DNA from: Mycobacterium colombiense
GTDB lineage: Bacteria; Actinomycetota; Actinomycetes; Mycobacteriales; Mycobacteriaceae
Direction of reading: 5' to 3'
Assembly: GCF_001672755.1 (NCBI RefSeq)
Contig: NZ_LZKI01000195.1
Span: 58,280-122,279 of the forward strand
Length of the DNA: 64,000 nucleotides
The translations under genes were made by a program, and so were the position numbers. Position 1 is the stretch's first letter, and the number at the start of each line of letters is the position of its first letter. Under the pieces are notes generated by a model. The model was not told the origin of the DNA, did no database searches, and saw only the letters and a program-made list of their open reading frames with translations. Of this stretch, positions 33,325 through 42,809 are shown piece after piece.

Positions 33325-35706
33325 TCAGCGCCACAACCGCGGCTGCACGCCGAGCACTTTGGCGCGGATCCACCACGCGGCCTCGACGGCGGCCGCACCC
33401 AGCACCCCGACGCCCAGCGCGGTCGACGTCACCGCGACATTGGACGGGTCGAGCAGGAATTCTTTGCGCGCCAGCGGCAGGCTGAAAATCACGACATAGG
33501 CCAGGCCCGAAGCGATTACCAGCGCCACCCGCCACCACTCGTAGGGGCGGGCCACCACGGCCAGCACCCACAGCGCGGTCATCAGCAACGTGATCAGGGC
33601 CGCGGTGGATGCCTGATCCTGCTGTACGAAGGTGGCGTGGCGACCGTGATAGGCCAGCAGGTAGGAAGCGAACGTCGCGGTGCCGACGATCAGCCCGGAG
33701 GGCAGCGCCGAGGTGAGGACCCGGCGCACGAAGCCCGAGTGGGCACGTTCGTTGTTGGGTGCCAGCGACAGAATGAACGACGGTATGCCGATGGTGAACC
33801 AGGCCGCGATGGTGACGTGGATGGGCTGGAACGGGTACAGCAGGGGGTCGGCTTTCAGCGGTTTGGAGAGTAGGCATTCGATGCCCACCAGCAACGCCAG
33901 CAGCACCGAGTACACCGTCTTGGTCAGGAACAGGTTGGCGACGCGTTCGATGTTACCGATCACTCGGCGCCCCTCCCCTACGACATAGGGCAACGTGGCG
34001 AACCTGTTGTCCAGCAAGACGATCTGCGCGACCGCGCGCGCCGCCGGGCTGCCGGCGCCCATCGCCACACCGATGTCGGCGTCCTTGAGGGCCAGCACGT
34101 CGTTGACGCCGTCGCCGGTCATCGCGACGGTGTGCCCGTGCGATTGCAGGGCGTGCACCATGGCGCGTTTCTGGTCCGGCCGCACCCGCCCGAAGGTGGT
34201 GTGGGTGTCCAGCGCGTCGGCCAATTGCGCAGGCTCGGAAGGTAATTGGCGCGCATCCATCGTCTCTCCGCGCAGCCCGAGCTTGCCCGCAACGGCGCCG
34301 ACCGAGACCGCGTTGTCCCCGGACAGCACCTTGACCGAAACACCTTGTTCGGCAAAGTATTCCAGCGTCTCGCGGGCGTCCGGACGCACCCTCTGTTCGA
34401 GGACCACCAGCGCGACGGGGGTGACGCGGCCCGGCGCGTCGGGGTGGTCGACGGCGACGTCACCGGCGCCGATCAGTAGCACCCGCAGCCCCTGCGCCCC
34501 GATCCGCTCGGCCTGTTCGGCCGCGGCCGACGCCGGCTCGAGCAACACGTCCGGCGCCCCCATCACCCAATTGCCATGGCCATCGAACGAGACGCCGCTC
34601 CATTTTGTGGCCGACTTGAAAGGCGCTGTCGCCGTGGCAGTCCAGCCGGGCGGTTCGTGGTAGGTCTCGGCGATGGCCCGCATGCTCGCGTTGGGTCGCG
34701 GGTCGGCGGCGGCCAGCGAGGCCAGCACGTCGGCGATCCGCTCCCCCGGCGGGCCGAGTTCGTCCACGGTCGCCACCCGCATGCCGCTCTCGGTCAGGGT
34801 GCCCGTCTTGTCCGCGCAGACCACGTCGACGCGCGCGAGCCCCTCGATGGCGGGCAACTCCTGCACAAGGCACCGGCGCTGACCGAGCCGGACCACCCCG
34901 ACCGCAAAGGCGACCGACGTCAGCAGCACCAGCCCTTCGGGAACCATCGGCACCAGTGCGCCAACCGTGCGCAGCGCGGCCTGCCGCCAGTCGGCGCGCG
35001 TGGTGAACAGCTGGGTGTAGATGGTGAGCAGGCCGGCGGGCACCAATAGGTAGGTGATGAACTGCAGAATGCGGTTGATGCCGTTGCGCAGTTCGGATTT
35101 CACCAGGGTGAATTTGCTTGCTTCCTCGGCGAGCCTGGTGGCGTAGGCGTCCGGCCCGACCCTGGTGGCGCGGTAGGCGCCGCTGCCCGCGACCACGAAA
35201 CTGCCCGACATCACCGCGTCGCCGACGGTCTTGGCGATCGGGTCGGCCTCACCGGTCAGCAGCGACTCGTCGACTTCCAGGTTCGCCCCTTCGAGGATCT
35301 CGCCGTCGACGACCACCTGATCGCCGGGGCCCAGCTCGATGATGTCGTCGAGCACCACCTCGCCTGGCGGCACCGCCCGGGTTCCGGATTGCCTGCGCAC
35401 CAACGGTTTCGCCTGTCCCACGATAGCGAGCTTGTCCAACGTCTGCTTGGCGCGGATCTCCTGGACCATGCCGACGACACTGTTGGCGATGATCAACAGC
35501 CCGAACATCCCGTTGATCACCGAGCCCGTCGCGAGCACGATCAGCAGCAGCACCCCCAGGATCGCGTTGATCCGGGTGAAGACGTTGGCCCGGACGATAG
35601 CGGGGATGCTGCGCGTGGCACGTTCCCGTACCGCGTTGCTCTTGCCGTCGGCCACGCGCTGCGCGACGTCGGCATCGGTCAGGCCAGCGGCGGCAGCGAG
35701 CGTCAT
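33325..35706 (-). CDS. ctpE: P-type ATPase CtpE
   Basis: A 793-residue cation-transporting P-type ATPase, orthologue of Rv0908, reported as a calcium transporter. The phosphorylation site is D299 in DKTGTLTE, the A-domain TGE motif lies in LLTGEADPIAK, and the hinge GDGVNDVLALKDADIGVAMG is intact. It has about ten membrane spans. ATG 35706 overlaps the stop of the upstream beta-lactamase-like gene by 4 bp (ATGA), so the two are co-translated. Much longer open reading upstream in the same frame belongs to antisense of the neighbour's coding frame and is not part of the gene. Confidence 0.95.
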   Translation of the reverse strand: MTLAAAAGLTDADVAQRVADGKSNAVRERATRSIPAIVRANVFTRINAILGVLLLIVLATGSVINGMFGLLIIANSVVGMVQEIRAKQTLDKLAIVGQAKPLVRRQSGTRAVPPGEVVLDDIIELGPGDQVVVDGEILEGANLEVDESLLTGEADPIAKTVGDAVMSGSFVVAGSGAYRATRVGPDAYATRLAEEASKFTLVKSELRNGINRILQFITYLLVPAGLLTIYTQLFTTRADWRQAALRTVGALVPMVPEGLVLLTSVAFAVGVVRLGQRRCLVQELPAIEGLARVDVVCADKTGTLTESGMRVATVDELGPPGERIADVLASLAAADPRPNASMRAIAETYHEPPGWTATATAPFKSATKWSGVSFDGHGNWVMGAPDVLLEPASAAAEQAERIGAQGLRVLLIGAGDVAVDHPDAPGRVTPVALVVLEQRVRPDARETLEYFAEQGVSVKVLSGDNAVSVGAVAGKLGLRGETMDARQLPSEPAQLADALDTHTTFGRVRPDQKRAMVHALQSHGHTVAMTGDGVNDVLALKDADIGVAMGAGSPAARAVAQIVLLDNRFATLPYVVGEGRRVIGNIERVANLFLTKTVYSVLLALLVGIECLLSKPLKADPLLYPFQPIHVTIAAWFTIGIPSFILSLAPNNERAHSGFVRRVLTSALPSGLIVGTATFASYLLAYHGRHATFVQQDQASTAALITLLMTALWVLAVVARPYEWWRVALVIASGLAYVVIFSLPLARKEFLLDPSNVAVTSTALGVGVLGAAAVEAAWWIRAKVLGVQPRLWR

Positions 35707-37286
35707 CGCGTGAAGGTTCCCAGCTTGTTCGAGTCGAAATACTCCAGGTTCAGGGTATTGCCCGCGAACACGGCCTTGGAAACCGTTCCGGGTGGCGCGT
35801 TTTCGTCGGTCAGCGTGAAGGTGAAGGTGTCGCCGTCCCAGTGCGTGAGGGTGGCCGTCCGGTTTCTCGGCCCCATCGCGAGTTGCAGCGCTCCGTCGTG
35901 TTCGGTCACCACGGCCGGTCCCCAGTAATCGTTGGCGTAGCTGCCGGCGTAGTCGCCGAGCGGTCGGGCGGGGGCCGGATTGGCCGGGGGCTGCTTGCCG
36001 ACCAGCGAGCCCACCGGGTTGTTCAGCCAGCCGATCGCCTTCTTGTACAAGGGACCCCAGTCCTCGCGGATCTGACCGTACTGGACGAGGTCCATGAATT
36101 CGGCGGTCAGCGTTTCCGGGATGCCGTAGGGCGCGGCGTTGGTCAGCGCGATGATGCCCACATCCTCGGACGGCAGCACCACGAAATTGGTCGCCGCGCC
36201 CAAATCGAAAGCGCCGGAATGGCTGTACTCGGTGCGTCCCGATGAATCCACCGAGGAGTTGAAGCCGTATCCGTAAAATCCGGTGCGCGCCAGCGGTGTT
36301 TTGGCGGGCGACGACACCATCTGCGGACTGGTGGCGGGCAGCAGGGCTTCCGGCGACGTGACCCGCCGGCCGTCGTAAGTTCCGTTGCCCAGCAACATCA
36401 ACAGCCAGCGTGCCATGTCGTTCACCGATGAACTCACGCCGCCGGCCGCCGACTGGGGATCGGGGTCGCGCTGGAAACGGGCCTGCCACTTGTCATCGAC
36501 CTTGATGTGGTTGACCGCGTGATCGGGCCGGGCGATGAAGTCGGCGAACCTCGAACTGGTCGACGTCATTCCCAGCGGGCGGTAGAGCACCTCGTCGGAC
36601 AGGTCCTCCCATGGCTTGCCCGCCGCGGCCGCCACCGCCTCCGCGCCGGCGGTGATCCCATAGTTGGTGTAGGCGTAGCTGATTCGGAACGGATCCAGCG
36701 GCAGGTACCTGAGTCGCTCCAGCGTTTGCCGACGGTCGTAGCCCAAGTCTTCCAGATTGTCACCGGCGTGGTCCGGCAGCCCGGAGCGATGCGAATACAG
36801 GTCGCCGACGGTCACATGGCTGGTGACGTAGGGATCGCTCAGCGTGAACCACGGGAGCTTGGACGCGACGGGCATGTCCCAGCCGACGACGTTGTCGCTG
36901 ACCTCGTGCGCGATCACCGTCGCGCCGACGGATTTGGACACCGAGGCCAGCTGGAAGACCGTGTCGGCGTCCACCTTGTTGTCCTGGCCCTGCCCCCTGC
37001 TCACATCCTTGATGCCGAAGCCTTTGGCGTACAACACCTTCCCGCCGTGCACAACGGCCACGGCCATCCCCGGGATGCCGGTGGTCTTCATCAGGTCGTT
37101 GACCAGACCGTCGACCTTCGCGACGGCCTCATCGATACGTCCGGCCGGGATCGACACACCGGAGACCTGATTGGGCGGAACGTCTGACGGTGTGGACGGC
37201 GGACCGGCGGTCGGCTGCGCGGAGCCGCAGCCCGTCAACCCGAGCAGCGTCGCGGCGAATGCGGCCGCGGCCGCACGTGTGGTCAT
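35703..37286 (-). CDS. Serine beta-lactamase-family lipoprotein (Rv0907-like)
   Basis: A 527-residue class C beta-lactamase/esterase-like (PBP4-type) protein. The signal peptide has lipobox LTGC near residue 20, so it is anchored outside the membrane. Catalytic SxxK is S115-V-S-K118, and the second motif is Y-T-N (SYAYTNYG). A C-terminal domain (about 420-527) is a small beta-barrel. Possibly a D,D-peptidase or esterase rather than an antibiotic hydrolase. Coupled to ctpE. Confidence 0.88.
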   Translation of the reverse strand: MTTRAAAAAFAATLLGLTGCGSAQPTAGPPSTPSDVPPNQVSGVSIPAGRIDEAVAKVDGLVNDLMKTTGIPGMAVAVVHGGKVLYAKGFGIKDVSRGQGQDNKVDADTVFQLASVSKSVGATVIAHEVSDNVVGWDMPVASKLPWFTLSDPYVTSHVTVGDLYSHRSGLPDHAGDNLEDLGYDRRQTLERLRYLPLDPFRISYAYTNYGITAGAEAVAAAAGKPWEDLSDEVLYRPLGMTSTSSRFADFIARPDHAVNHIKVDDKWQARFQRDPDPQSAAGGVSSSVNDMARWLLMLLGNGTYDGRRVTSPEALLPATSPQMVSSPAKTPLARTGFYGYGFNSSVDSSGRTEYSHSGAFDLGAATNFVVLPSEDVGIIALTNAAPYGIPETLTAEFMDLVQYGQIREDWGPLYKKAIGWLNNPVGSLVGKQPPANPAPARPLGDYAGSYANDYWGPAVVTEHDGALQLAMGPRNRTATLTHWDGDTFTFTLTDENAPPGTVSKAVFAGNTLNLEYFDSNKLGTFTR

Positions 37287-37325
37287 GCGCGAACCCTAAC
37301 GCGGTGCGATGCGCGCCGCGTCAAT

Positions 37326-38435
37326 CTACAGCCGCCACCAGGGCTCGGAATTCTCCAGCACCGCGGGATCGATGCGTTGACCGGGCAGCGGCACCGCCAC
37401 GTCCACCCGCTCGGGCGCGGCCGCGGCCAGCAGGCGCTCAACCGGTTCCGCCCACGGGTGCGGGGCCAGCCGGAAAGTGCCCCAATGGATCGGGACCAGC
37501 AGCCCGCCGTCGGTGACGTCGAGATGCGCCCGCACCGCCTCCTCGGGGTTCATGTGCACGTCGGGCCACGCCGTGTTGTAGGCCCCGATGGGCAGCAGGG
37601 TCAGGTCGAACGGCCCGTGATCGGCGCCGATCTGCGCGAAGCTCTTGGTGTAGCCGGTGTCGCCGCCGAAATACGCGCGATGCGTCGGGCCGACGAACGC
37701 CCAGGACGCCCACAGTGTCGTATTGCGGTCCAGAAAGCGTCCCGAGAAGTGCCGCGCCGGCACGCACACCACCGTGAGCTCGTCGACCTTGGCGCTCTGA
37801 TGCCAGTCGAGTTCGACGATGCGGTGCTCGGGGATGCCCCACATGCGCAGATGGGCGCCGATGCCGAGCGGCACGAAGAACGGGGCCCGCTGGGTGCGGG
37901 CCAGCGCCCTCACGGTGTCGATGTCGAGATGGTCGTAGTGGTCATGGCTGATCACCACCGCATCGACGGCGGGCAGCGCCTCGAGTGGGACGGGTGGCGG
38001 GTGCAGCCGCTGCGGGCCGACGACGTCCGACGGCGAGCACCGGTCGCTCCACACCGGATCGGTGAGCACCCGGTAGCCGTCGATCTCCAGCAGCGCCGTG
38101 GAGTGGCCGAACCAGCTGACGGCCAGCCGGCTCGGGTCGGTCTCGAGAATCCCCGGCGACGCCAGCGGGATCGGCCCCTTCGGCCGGCTGCCGCCCCGGT
38201 TGCCGATCAGCTCCCACGCGACGAGCCGCAGTTGCTCGCGATCCATCTTGGTGTCGGAGGCCGGCTCGAGGTTGACGAAGACGCCGTCGCGATAGTGCGG
38301 CGACCGGGCCGTCACCGCCGCGATCGACGCGGGGTGCGCGCCGAGCGCGTCGGGCGCGCCGTGCAGCGCCCGCACCAGCCAGCCACCGGCCGCCAGCGAC
38401 GCCGTACCGGCGACCAGCCGTAGCGTCCCCCGCAT
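37326..38435 (-). CDS. MBL-fold metallo-hydrolase (Rv0906-like, NAPE-PLD type)
   Basis: A 369-residue metallo-beta-lactamase-fold phosphodiesterase-like protein. Zinc motif HxHxDH is visible in VISHDHYDHLD, with further ligands in CVPARHFSG, FGGDTGYTKSF and VPIHWGTF. Family resemblance is to N-acyl-phosphatidylethanolamine phospholipase D and UlaG-like proteins. The N-terminal hydrophobic segment (LRLVAGTASLAAGGWLVRAL) could be a membrane anchor. It sits 39 bp upstream of the beta-lactamase-like gene on the same strand, starting 5 bp after the echA6 stop. Confidence 0.88.
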   Translation of the reverse strand: MRGTLRLVAGTASLAAGGWLVRALHGAPDALGAHPASIAAVTARSPHYRDGVFVNLEPASDTKMDREQLRLVAWELIGNRGGSRPKGPIPLASPGILETDPSRLAVSWFGHSTALLEIDGYRVLTDPVWSDRCSPSDVVGPQRLHPPPVPLEALPAVDAVVISHDHYDHLDIDTVRALARTQRAPFFVPLGIGAHLRMWGIPEHRIVELDWHQSAKVDELTVVCVPARHFSGRFLDRNTTLWASWAFVGPTHRAYFGGDTGYTKSFAQIGADHGPFDLTLLPIGAYNTAWPDVHMNPEEAVRAHLDVTDGGLLVPIHWGTFRLAPHPWAEPVERLLAAAAPERVDVAVPLPGQRIDPAVLENSEPWWRL

Positions 38436-38440
38436 GTTTG

Positions 38441-39172
38441 TCAGGCCCCCTGGAACTTCGGCGGTCGTTTCTCGATCCGGGCGACCTGGGCTTCGACGAC
38501 GTCCTGGCTGCTCCAGGCCTTGTCGAAGAGCTCCTTGTGCACCGGCCCGGCCTCTTCGATGGCGCCGTCGTCGTTGAGCACCCGCTTGGCGTGCTGGATG
38601 GCCAGCGGCGCCAGGCCGGCGATCTCGGCGGCCCAGGCCTGCGCGTCGGCCAGCGTCCCGATGCGGTTGGCCATCCCGGTCTGCAGCGCCACGTCGGCGG
38701 TCAGCTTCTCCGCGGTGAGCAGCATCGCGCGGGCGCGGCCGTGGCCGACGAGCGAGGACAGTCGCCGGATGCTCCAGTTATCCAGGGCCAGGCCATATTT
38801 CGAGGTCGGGAACTGGAAGAACGCGTCGGGCGCGACGACCCGCAGATCGCATTGCATGGCCAGCTGCAGGCCGGCGCCGATGGCCGGCCCGTTGATCGCC
38901 CCGATCACCGGGATCAGCGTGGCGTCGAGCACCTTGTGCAACTCGATGAGCCGGTCGGGGTAGTCGGCGGCGAAGGCGTCACCGCTGAGGTCCGCGCCGG
39001 CGCAGAACACCGTGCCCTGACCCGTCAGTACGATCGCGCGGGTGGAGCCGTCGCCGACCTTCAGCACGGCCTCGCGCAGCTCCTCGACCAGCTGGGAGTT
39101 CAAGGCGTTGCGGCGCTCGGGGCGCTGCAGCTCGATGGTCATAACGGCTTCGGCCTGGGTAACACCGATCAT
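38441..39172 (-). CDS. echA6: Enoyl-CoA hydratase-family protein EchA6
   Basis: A 243-residue crotonase-fold protein, the same length as I recall for M. tuberculosis EchA6 (Rv0905). CoA/oxyanion segments VFCAGADLSGDAFA and AINGPAIGAGLQLAMQCDLR are present. The two glutamates of active hydratases are not both evident, in line with reports that EchA6 is a catalytically inactive acyl-CoA carrier for mycolic-acid synthesis. ATG 39172 is chosen because the frame upstream runs antisense through accD3. Divergent from accD3 across 27 bp. Confidence 0.92.
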   Translation of the reverse strand: MIGVTQAEAVMTIELQRPERRNALNSQLVEELREAVLKVGDGSTRAIVLTGQGTVFCAGADLSGDAFAADYPDRLIELHKVLDATLIPVIGAINGPAIGAGLQLAMQCDLRVVAPDAFFQFPTSKYGLALDNWSIRRLSSLVGHGRARAMLLTAEKLTADVALQTGMANRIGTLADAQAWAAEIAGLAPLAIQHAKRVLNDDGAIEEAGPVHKELFDKAWSSQDVVEAQVARIEKRPPKFQGA

Positions 39173-39199
39173 GGCAGCCACCCTATATAGCCTCGTCAC
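39173..39199. promoter_or_regulatory. Shared echA6/accD3 divergent promoter region
   Basis: Only 27 bp separate the two starts. It contains the self-complementary TATATA (39184-39189), which could act as a -10 element in both directions: 10 bases before the accD3 GTG and 11 bases before the echA6 ATG. That would give very short or absent leaders. Confidence 0.45.
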
Positions 39200-40696
39200 G
39201 TGAGTCGTATTACGGCTGGTCAACTCCGCGATGCGGTGCTGGACGAAAATTCCTTCATCCGCTGGGACAGCGAGCCGCTCGCGGTGCCGGTCAGCGCTTC
39301 CTATGCCGAAGAGCTGGCCGCCGCCCGGGAAGCGACGGGCCTGGACGAATCGGTGCTCACCGGCGAGGGGCGCGTCTTCGGGCGCCGGGTCGCCGTGGTG
39401 GTCTGCGAGTTCGGCTTCCTGGGCGGGTCGATCGGGGTGGCAGCGGCCGAGCGGATCACCGCCGCCGTGCAGCGGGCGACGGCCGAGGGCCTGCCGCTGC
39501 TGGCGTCGCCCAGCTCCGGCGGCACCCGCATGCAAGAGGGCACGGTCGCGTTTCTGCAGATGGTGAAGATCGCCGCGGCCGTCCGGCTGCACAAACAGGC
39601 GCACCTGCCCTACCTGGTCTATCTGCGCAATCCGACCACCGGCGGGGTGTTCGCGTCCTGGGGTTCGCTCGGTCATGTGACGGTCGCCGAGCCGGGCGCG
39701 CTGATCGGCTTTCTCGGGCCGCGCGTCTACCAGTTGCTCTACGGCGAATCCTTCCCGGCGGGCGTGCAGACCGCGGAGAATCTGCAGCGACACGGCGTGA
39801 TCGACGGCGTCGTCCGGCTCGATGAAGTGCGCCGGACGCTCGACCGTGCCATGACCGTCATCGCCGACACTCCCGAACCGCTGCCCGCGCCGGCGCCACC
39901 CGAACCGACGCCCGACGTCGCGGCGTGGGACTCGGTGGTGGCCTCGCGTCGGCCCGACCGGCCCGGGGTGGGGTTGTTGCTGCGGCACGGCGCCACCGAT
40001 CGGGTGCTGCTGTCGGGGACCGGCCAGGGCGAGGCCGCGACCACGCTGTTGGCGCTGGCCCGATTCGCCGGCCAGCCCGTGGTGGTGCTGGGCCAGCAAC
40101 GGCTGACGGGCGGCCTGGTGGGGCCCGCGTCGCTACGCGAGGCCCGGCGCGGCATGGCGCTGGCCGCCGAGCTGCGTCTGCCGCTGGTGCTGGTGATCGA
40201 CACCGCGGGGCCGGCCCTTTCGGCCGAAGCCGAACAGGGCGGGCTGGCCGGGCAGATCGCGCAGTGCCTGGCCGAGCTGGTGACGCTCGATACCCCGACG
40301 GTGTCGGTGCTGCTCGGCCAGGGCAGCGGCGGGCCGGCGCTGGCGATGGTTCCCGCCGATCGGGTACTGGCCGCGCTGCACGGCTGGCTGGCTCCGCTAC
40401 CGCCGGAGGGCGCCAGCGCGATCGTCTACCGCGACACCGAGCACGCCGCCGAACTCGCTGCGGCACAAGGCGTTCGATCGGTCGATCTGCTGAAGTCCGG
40501 GATTGTCGACGCGATCGTGCCGGAGCATCCCGATGCCGCCGACGAGCCGGTCGAGTTCGCGCGGCGATTGTCGCGGGCCATCGCCGCCGAGGTGCGGGCG
40601 CTGCGCGGGCTGCCCGCCGACGAGCGGCTGGCCGCCCGGTTGCGGCGCTACCGCAACATCGGATTGCCCGAGCATCGTCGCGAAACCGCCGGGTAA
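39200..40696 (+). CDS. accD3: Acyl-CoA carboxylase carboxyltransferase subunit AccD3
   Basis: A 498-residue carboxyltransferase of the biotin-dependent acyl-CoA carboxylases, orthologue of Rv0904c. Crotonase-type domains: the N-terminal half with VVVCEFGFLGGSIGVAAAERI and SSGGTRMQEGTVAFLQM, and the C-terminal half with VLGQQRLTGGLVGPASLREA. A zinc finger typical of bacterial AccD is absent. Pairing with an AccA biotin subunit encoded elsewhere is expected. GTG start at 39200. Divergent from echA6. Confidence 0.9.
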   Translation: MSRITAGQLRDAVLDENSFIRWDSEPLAVPVSASYAEELAAAREATGLDESVLTGEGRVFGRRVAVVVCEFGFLGGSIGVAAAERITAAVQRATAEGLPLLASPSSGGTRMQEGTVAFLQMVKIAAAVRLHKQAHLPYLVYLRNPTTGGVFASWGSLGHVTVAEPGALIGFLGPRVYQLLYGESFPAGVQTAENLQRHGVIDGVVRLDEVRRTLDRAMTVIADTPEPLPAPAPPEPTPDVAAWDSVVASRRPDRPGVGLLLRHGATDRVLLSGTGQGEAATTLLALARFAGQPVVVLGQQRLTGGLVGPASLREARRGMALAAELRLPLVLVIDTAGPALSAEAEQGGLAGQIAQCLAELVTLDTPTVSVLLGQGSGGPALAMVPADRVLAALHGWLAPLPPEGASAIVYRDTEHAAELAAAQGVRSVDLLKSGIVDAIVPEHPDAADEPVEFARRLSRAIAAEVRALRGLPADERLAARLRRYRNIGLPEHRRETAG

Positions 40697-40741
40697 GACA
40701 GCGGTGTAGCCTCCCACAGCCATAGTCGGCAATCAGGCAAA

Positions 40742-41452
40742 ATGGGCGGCATGGACACTGGAGCTAGCTCACCGCGCGTCTTGGTCGTCGACGACGATTC
40801 AGATGTGCTCGCGTCGCTCGAACGCGGTCTGCGGCTGTCCGGATTCGAAGTGTCGACGGCGGTCGACGGCGCCGAGGCGTTGCGCAGCGCCACCGAGACG
40901 CGCCCGGACGCGATCGTGCTCGACATCAACATGCCCGTGCTGGACGGCGTCAGCGTCGTCACGGCGCTGCGCGCCATGGACAACGACGTGCCGGTCTGCG
41001 TGCTGTCCGCCCGCAGCTCCGTCGACGATCGGGTCGCCGGACTGGAGGCCGGCGCCGACGACTACCTGGTCAAACCCTTCGTGCTGGCCGAGCTGGTCGC
41101 GCGCGTCAAGGCGCTGCTGCGTCGCCGTGGCGCCACCGCCACGTCCTCCTCGGAAACCATCACGGTCGGGCCGCTGGAAGTCGACATCCCGGGCCGGCGT
41201 GCCCGGGTCAACGGCGTCGACGTCGACCTGACCAAGCGGGAGTTCGACCTGCTGGCGGTGCTCGCCGAACACAAGACCGCGGTGTTGTCCCGCGCGCAGC
41301 TGCTCGAGCTGGTGTGGGGTTACGACTTCGCCGCCGATACCAACGTGGTCGACGTGTTCATCGGGTATCTGCGCCGCAAGCTGGAGGCGAACGGCGGACC
41401 TCGCCTGCTGCACACCGTCCGCGGAGTGGGATTCGTACTGCGCATGCAGTAA
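40742..41452 (+). CDS. prrA: Response regulator PrrA
   Basis: A 236-residue OmpR-family regulator, orthologue of Rv0903c and essential in M. tuberculosis. The receiver domain has phospho-acceptor D61 in IVLDINMPVLDG and the acidic pocket VVDDDSD. The conserved Lys is in DYLVKPF. The C-terminal winged-helix domain includes LTKREFDLLAVLAEH and DVFIGYLRRKLEA. A second in-frame ATG three codons later (MDTGAS) is also possible. prrB starts 15 bp downstream. Confidence 0.97.
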   Translation: MGGMDTGASSPRVLVVDDDSDVLASLERGLRLSGFEVSTAVDGAEALRSATETRPDAIVLDINMPVLDGVSVVTALRAMDNDVPVCVLSARSSVDDRVAGLEAGADDYLVKPFVLAELVARVKALLRRRGATATSSSETITVGPLEVDIPGRRARVNGVDVDLTKREFDLLAVLAEHKTAVLSRAQLLELVWGYDFAADTNVVDVFIGYLRRKLEANGGPRLLHTVRGVGFVLRMQ

Positions 41453-41467
41453 GCAGGTCGACCGGCA

Positions 41468-42805
41468 ATGAACTTCCTGTCCAGGATTGCGACCCGTACG
41501 CCGTCGTTACGGGCGCGGGTCGCGGTAGCGACGGCCATCGGCACCGCCATCGTGGTGGTGATCGCGGGAGCGGTCGTGTGGTTCGGCATCACCAGCGCCT
41601 GGAAGGAACGCCTGGATCGCCGTCTGGACGAGGCGGCCGGTTTCGCCATCCCCTTCCTGCCCCGGGGTGTCGATGACATCCCGCGTGCCCCCAACGATCA
41701 GGACACCGTCATCACCGTCCGGCGCGACGGCCAGGTCAAGTCCAACTCGGACGTCACGCTGCCGCCGCTGGACGTGGGCTATGCCGACACCTACATCAAC
41801 GGGGTGCGCTACCGCGTCCGAACCTTGGAGGTCGCCACGCCGCAGCCGGCGACGGTCGCAGTGGGTGCGACCTACTACGACACGATCGCCCAAACCAACA
41901 ACCTACATCGCCGGGTCATCCTGATCTGCGCGCTCTCGATCGGTGCGGCGGCGGTATTCGCTTGGCTGCTTGCGGCTTTCGCGGTGCGGCCGTTCAAACG
42001 TCTGGCCCAGCAAGCCCGTTCGATCGACGCCGACGAACGGCCGCAGGTGGCAGTGCGCGGCGCCAGCGAGGCCGTCGAGATCGCCGAAGCCATGCGGGGC
42101 ATGCTGCAACGCATCTGGACCGAACAGGACCGGACCAAGGACGCGCTCGCGTCGGCGCGCGACTTCGCCGCCGTGTCCTCACACGAACTGCGCACCCCCC
42201 TGACCGCGATGCGCACCAACCTCGAAGTGCTGTCCACCCTGGACATGCCCGACGAACAGCGCAAAGAGGTGCTGGGCGACGTCATCCGCACGCAGTCACG
42301 GATCGAGGCCACGCTGACCGCCCTCGAGCGGCTGGCCCAGGGCGAACTGTCGACGTCCGACGATCACGTGCCCGTCGACATCACCGAGCTGCTCGACCGC
42401 GCCGCCCACGACGCCACCCGGATCTACCCGGGGGTCGACGTTTCGCTGGTCCCCTCCCCCACCTGCATCATCGTCGGGTTGCCGGCCGGTTTGCGCCTCA
42501 CCGTGGACAACGCGATCGCCAATGCCGTCAAGCATGGCGGCGCCACCCAGGTGCAGCTGTCGGCGGTCAGCTCGCGCGCCGGTGTGGAGATCGCCATCGA
42601 CGACAACGGCAGCGGTGTACCCGAGGATGAGCGCCGGGTGGTGTTCGCTCGGTTTTCACGCGGATCGACGGCCTCCCATTCCGGGTCGGGGCTGGGCTTG
42701 GCGCTGGTTGCCCAGCAAGCCCAGCTGCACGGTGGGACGGCGGCGCTGGAGAGCAGCCCGCTGGGCGGCGCGCGGCTGGTGCTGCGGCTCCCCGGTCCGA
42801 GCTAG
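41468..42805 (+). CDS. prrB: Sensor histidine kinase PrrB
   Basis: A 445-residue membrane kinase, partner of PrrA (Rv0902c). Two membrane spans (about residues 18-42 and 150-172) enclose a periplasmic sensor domain. A HAMP region follows (RPFKRLAQQARSIDADER). The phospho-accepting H239 is in AVSSHELRTPLTAMRTNLE. The ATPase domain has the N-box TVDNAIANAVKHGG, the G1 box DDNGSGVPEDER and the G2 box SGSGLGLALVAQ. Confidence 0.97.
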   Translation: MNFLSRIATRTPSLRARVAVATAIGTAIVVVIAGAVVWFGITSAWKERLDRRLDEAAGFAIPFLPRGVDDIPRAPNDQDTVITVRRDGQVKSNSDVTLPPLDVGYADTYINGVRYRVRTLEVATPQPATVAVGATYYDTIAQTNNLHRRVILICALSIGAAAVFAWLLAAFAVRPFKRLAQQARSIDADERPQVAVRGASEAVEIAEAMRGMLQRIWTEQDRTKDALASARDFAAVSSHELRTPLTAMRTNLEVLSTLDMPDEQRKEVLGDVIRTQSRIEATLTALERLAQGELSTSDDHVPVDITELLDRAAHDATRIYPGVDVSLVPSPTCIIVGLPAGLRLTVDNAIANAVKHGGATQVQLSAVSSRAGVEIAIDDNGSGVPEDERRVVFARFSRGSTASHSGSGLGLALVAQQAQLHGGTAALESSPLGGARLVLRLPGPS

Positions 42806-42809
42806 CGCT

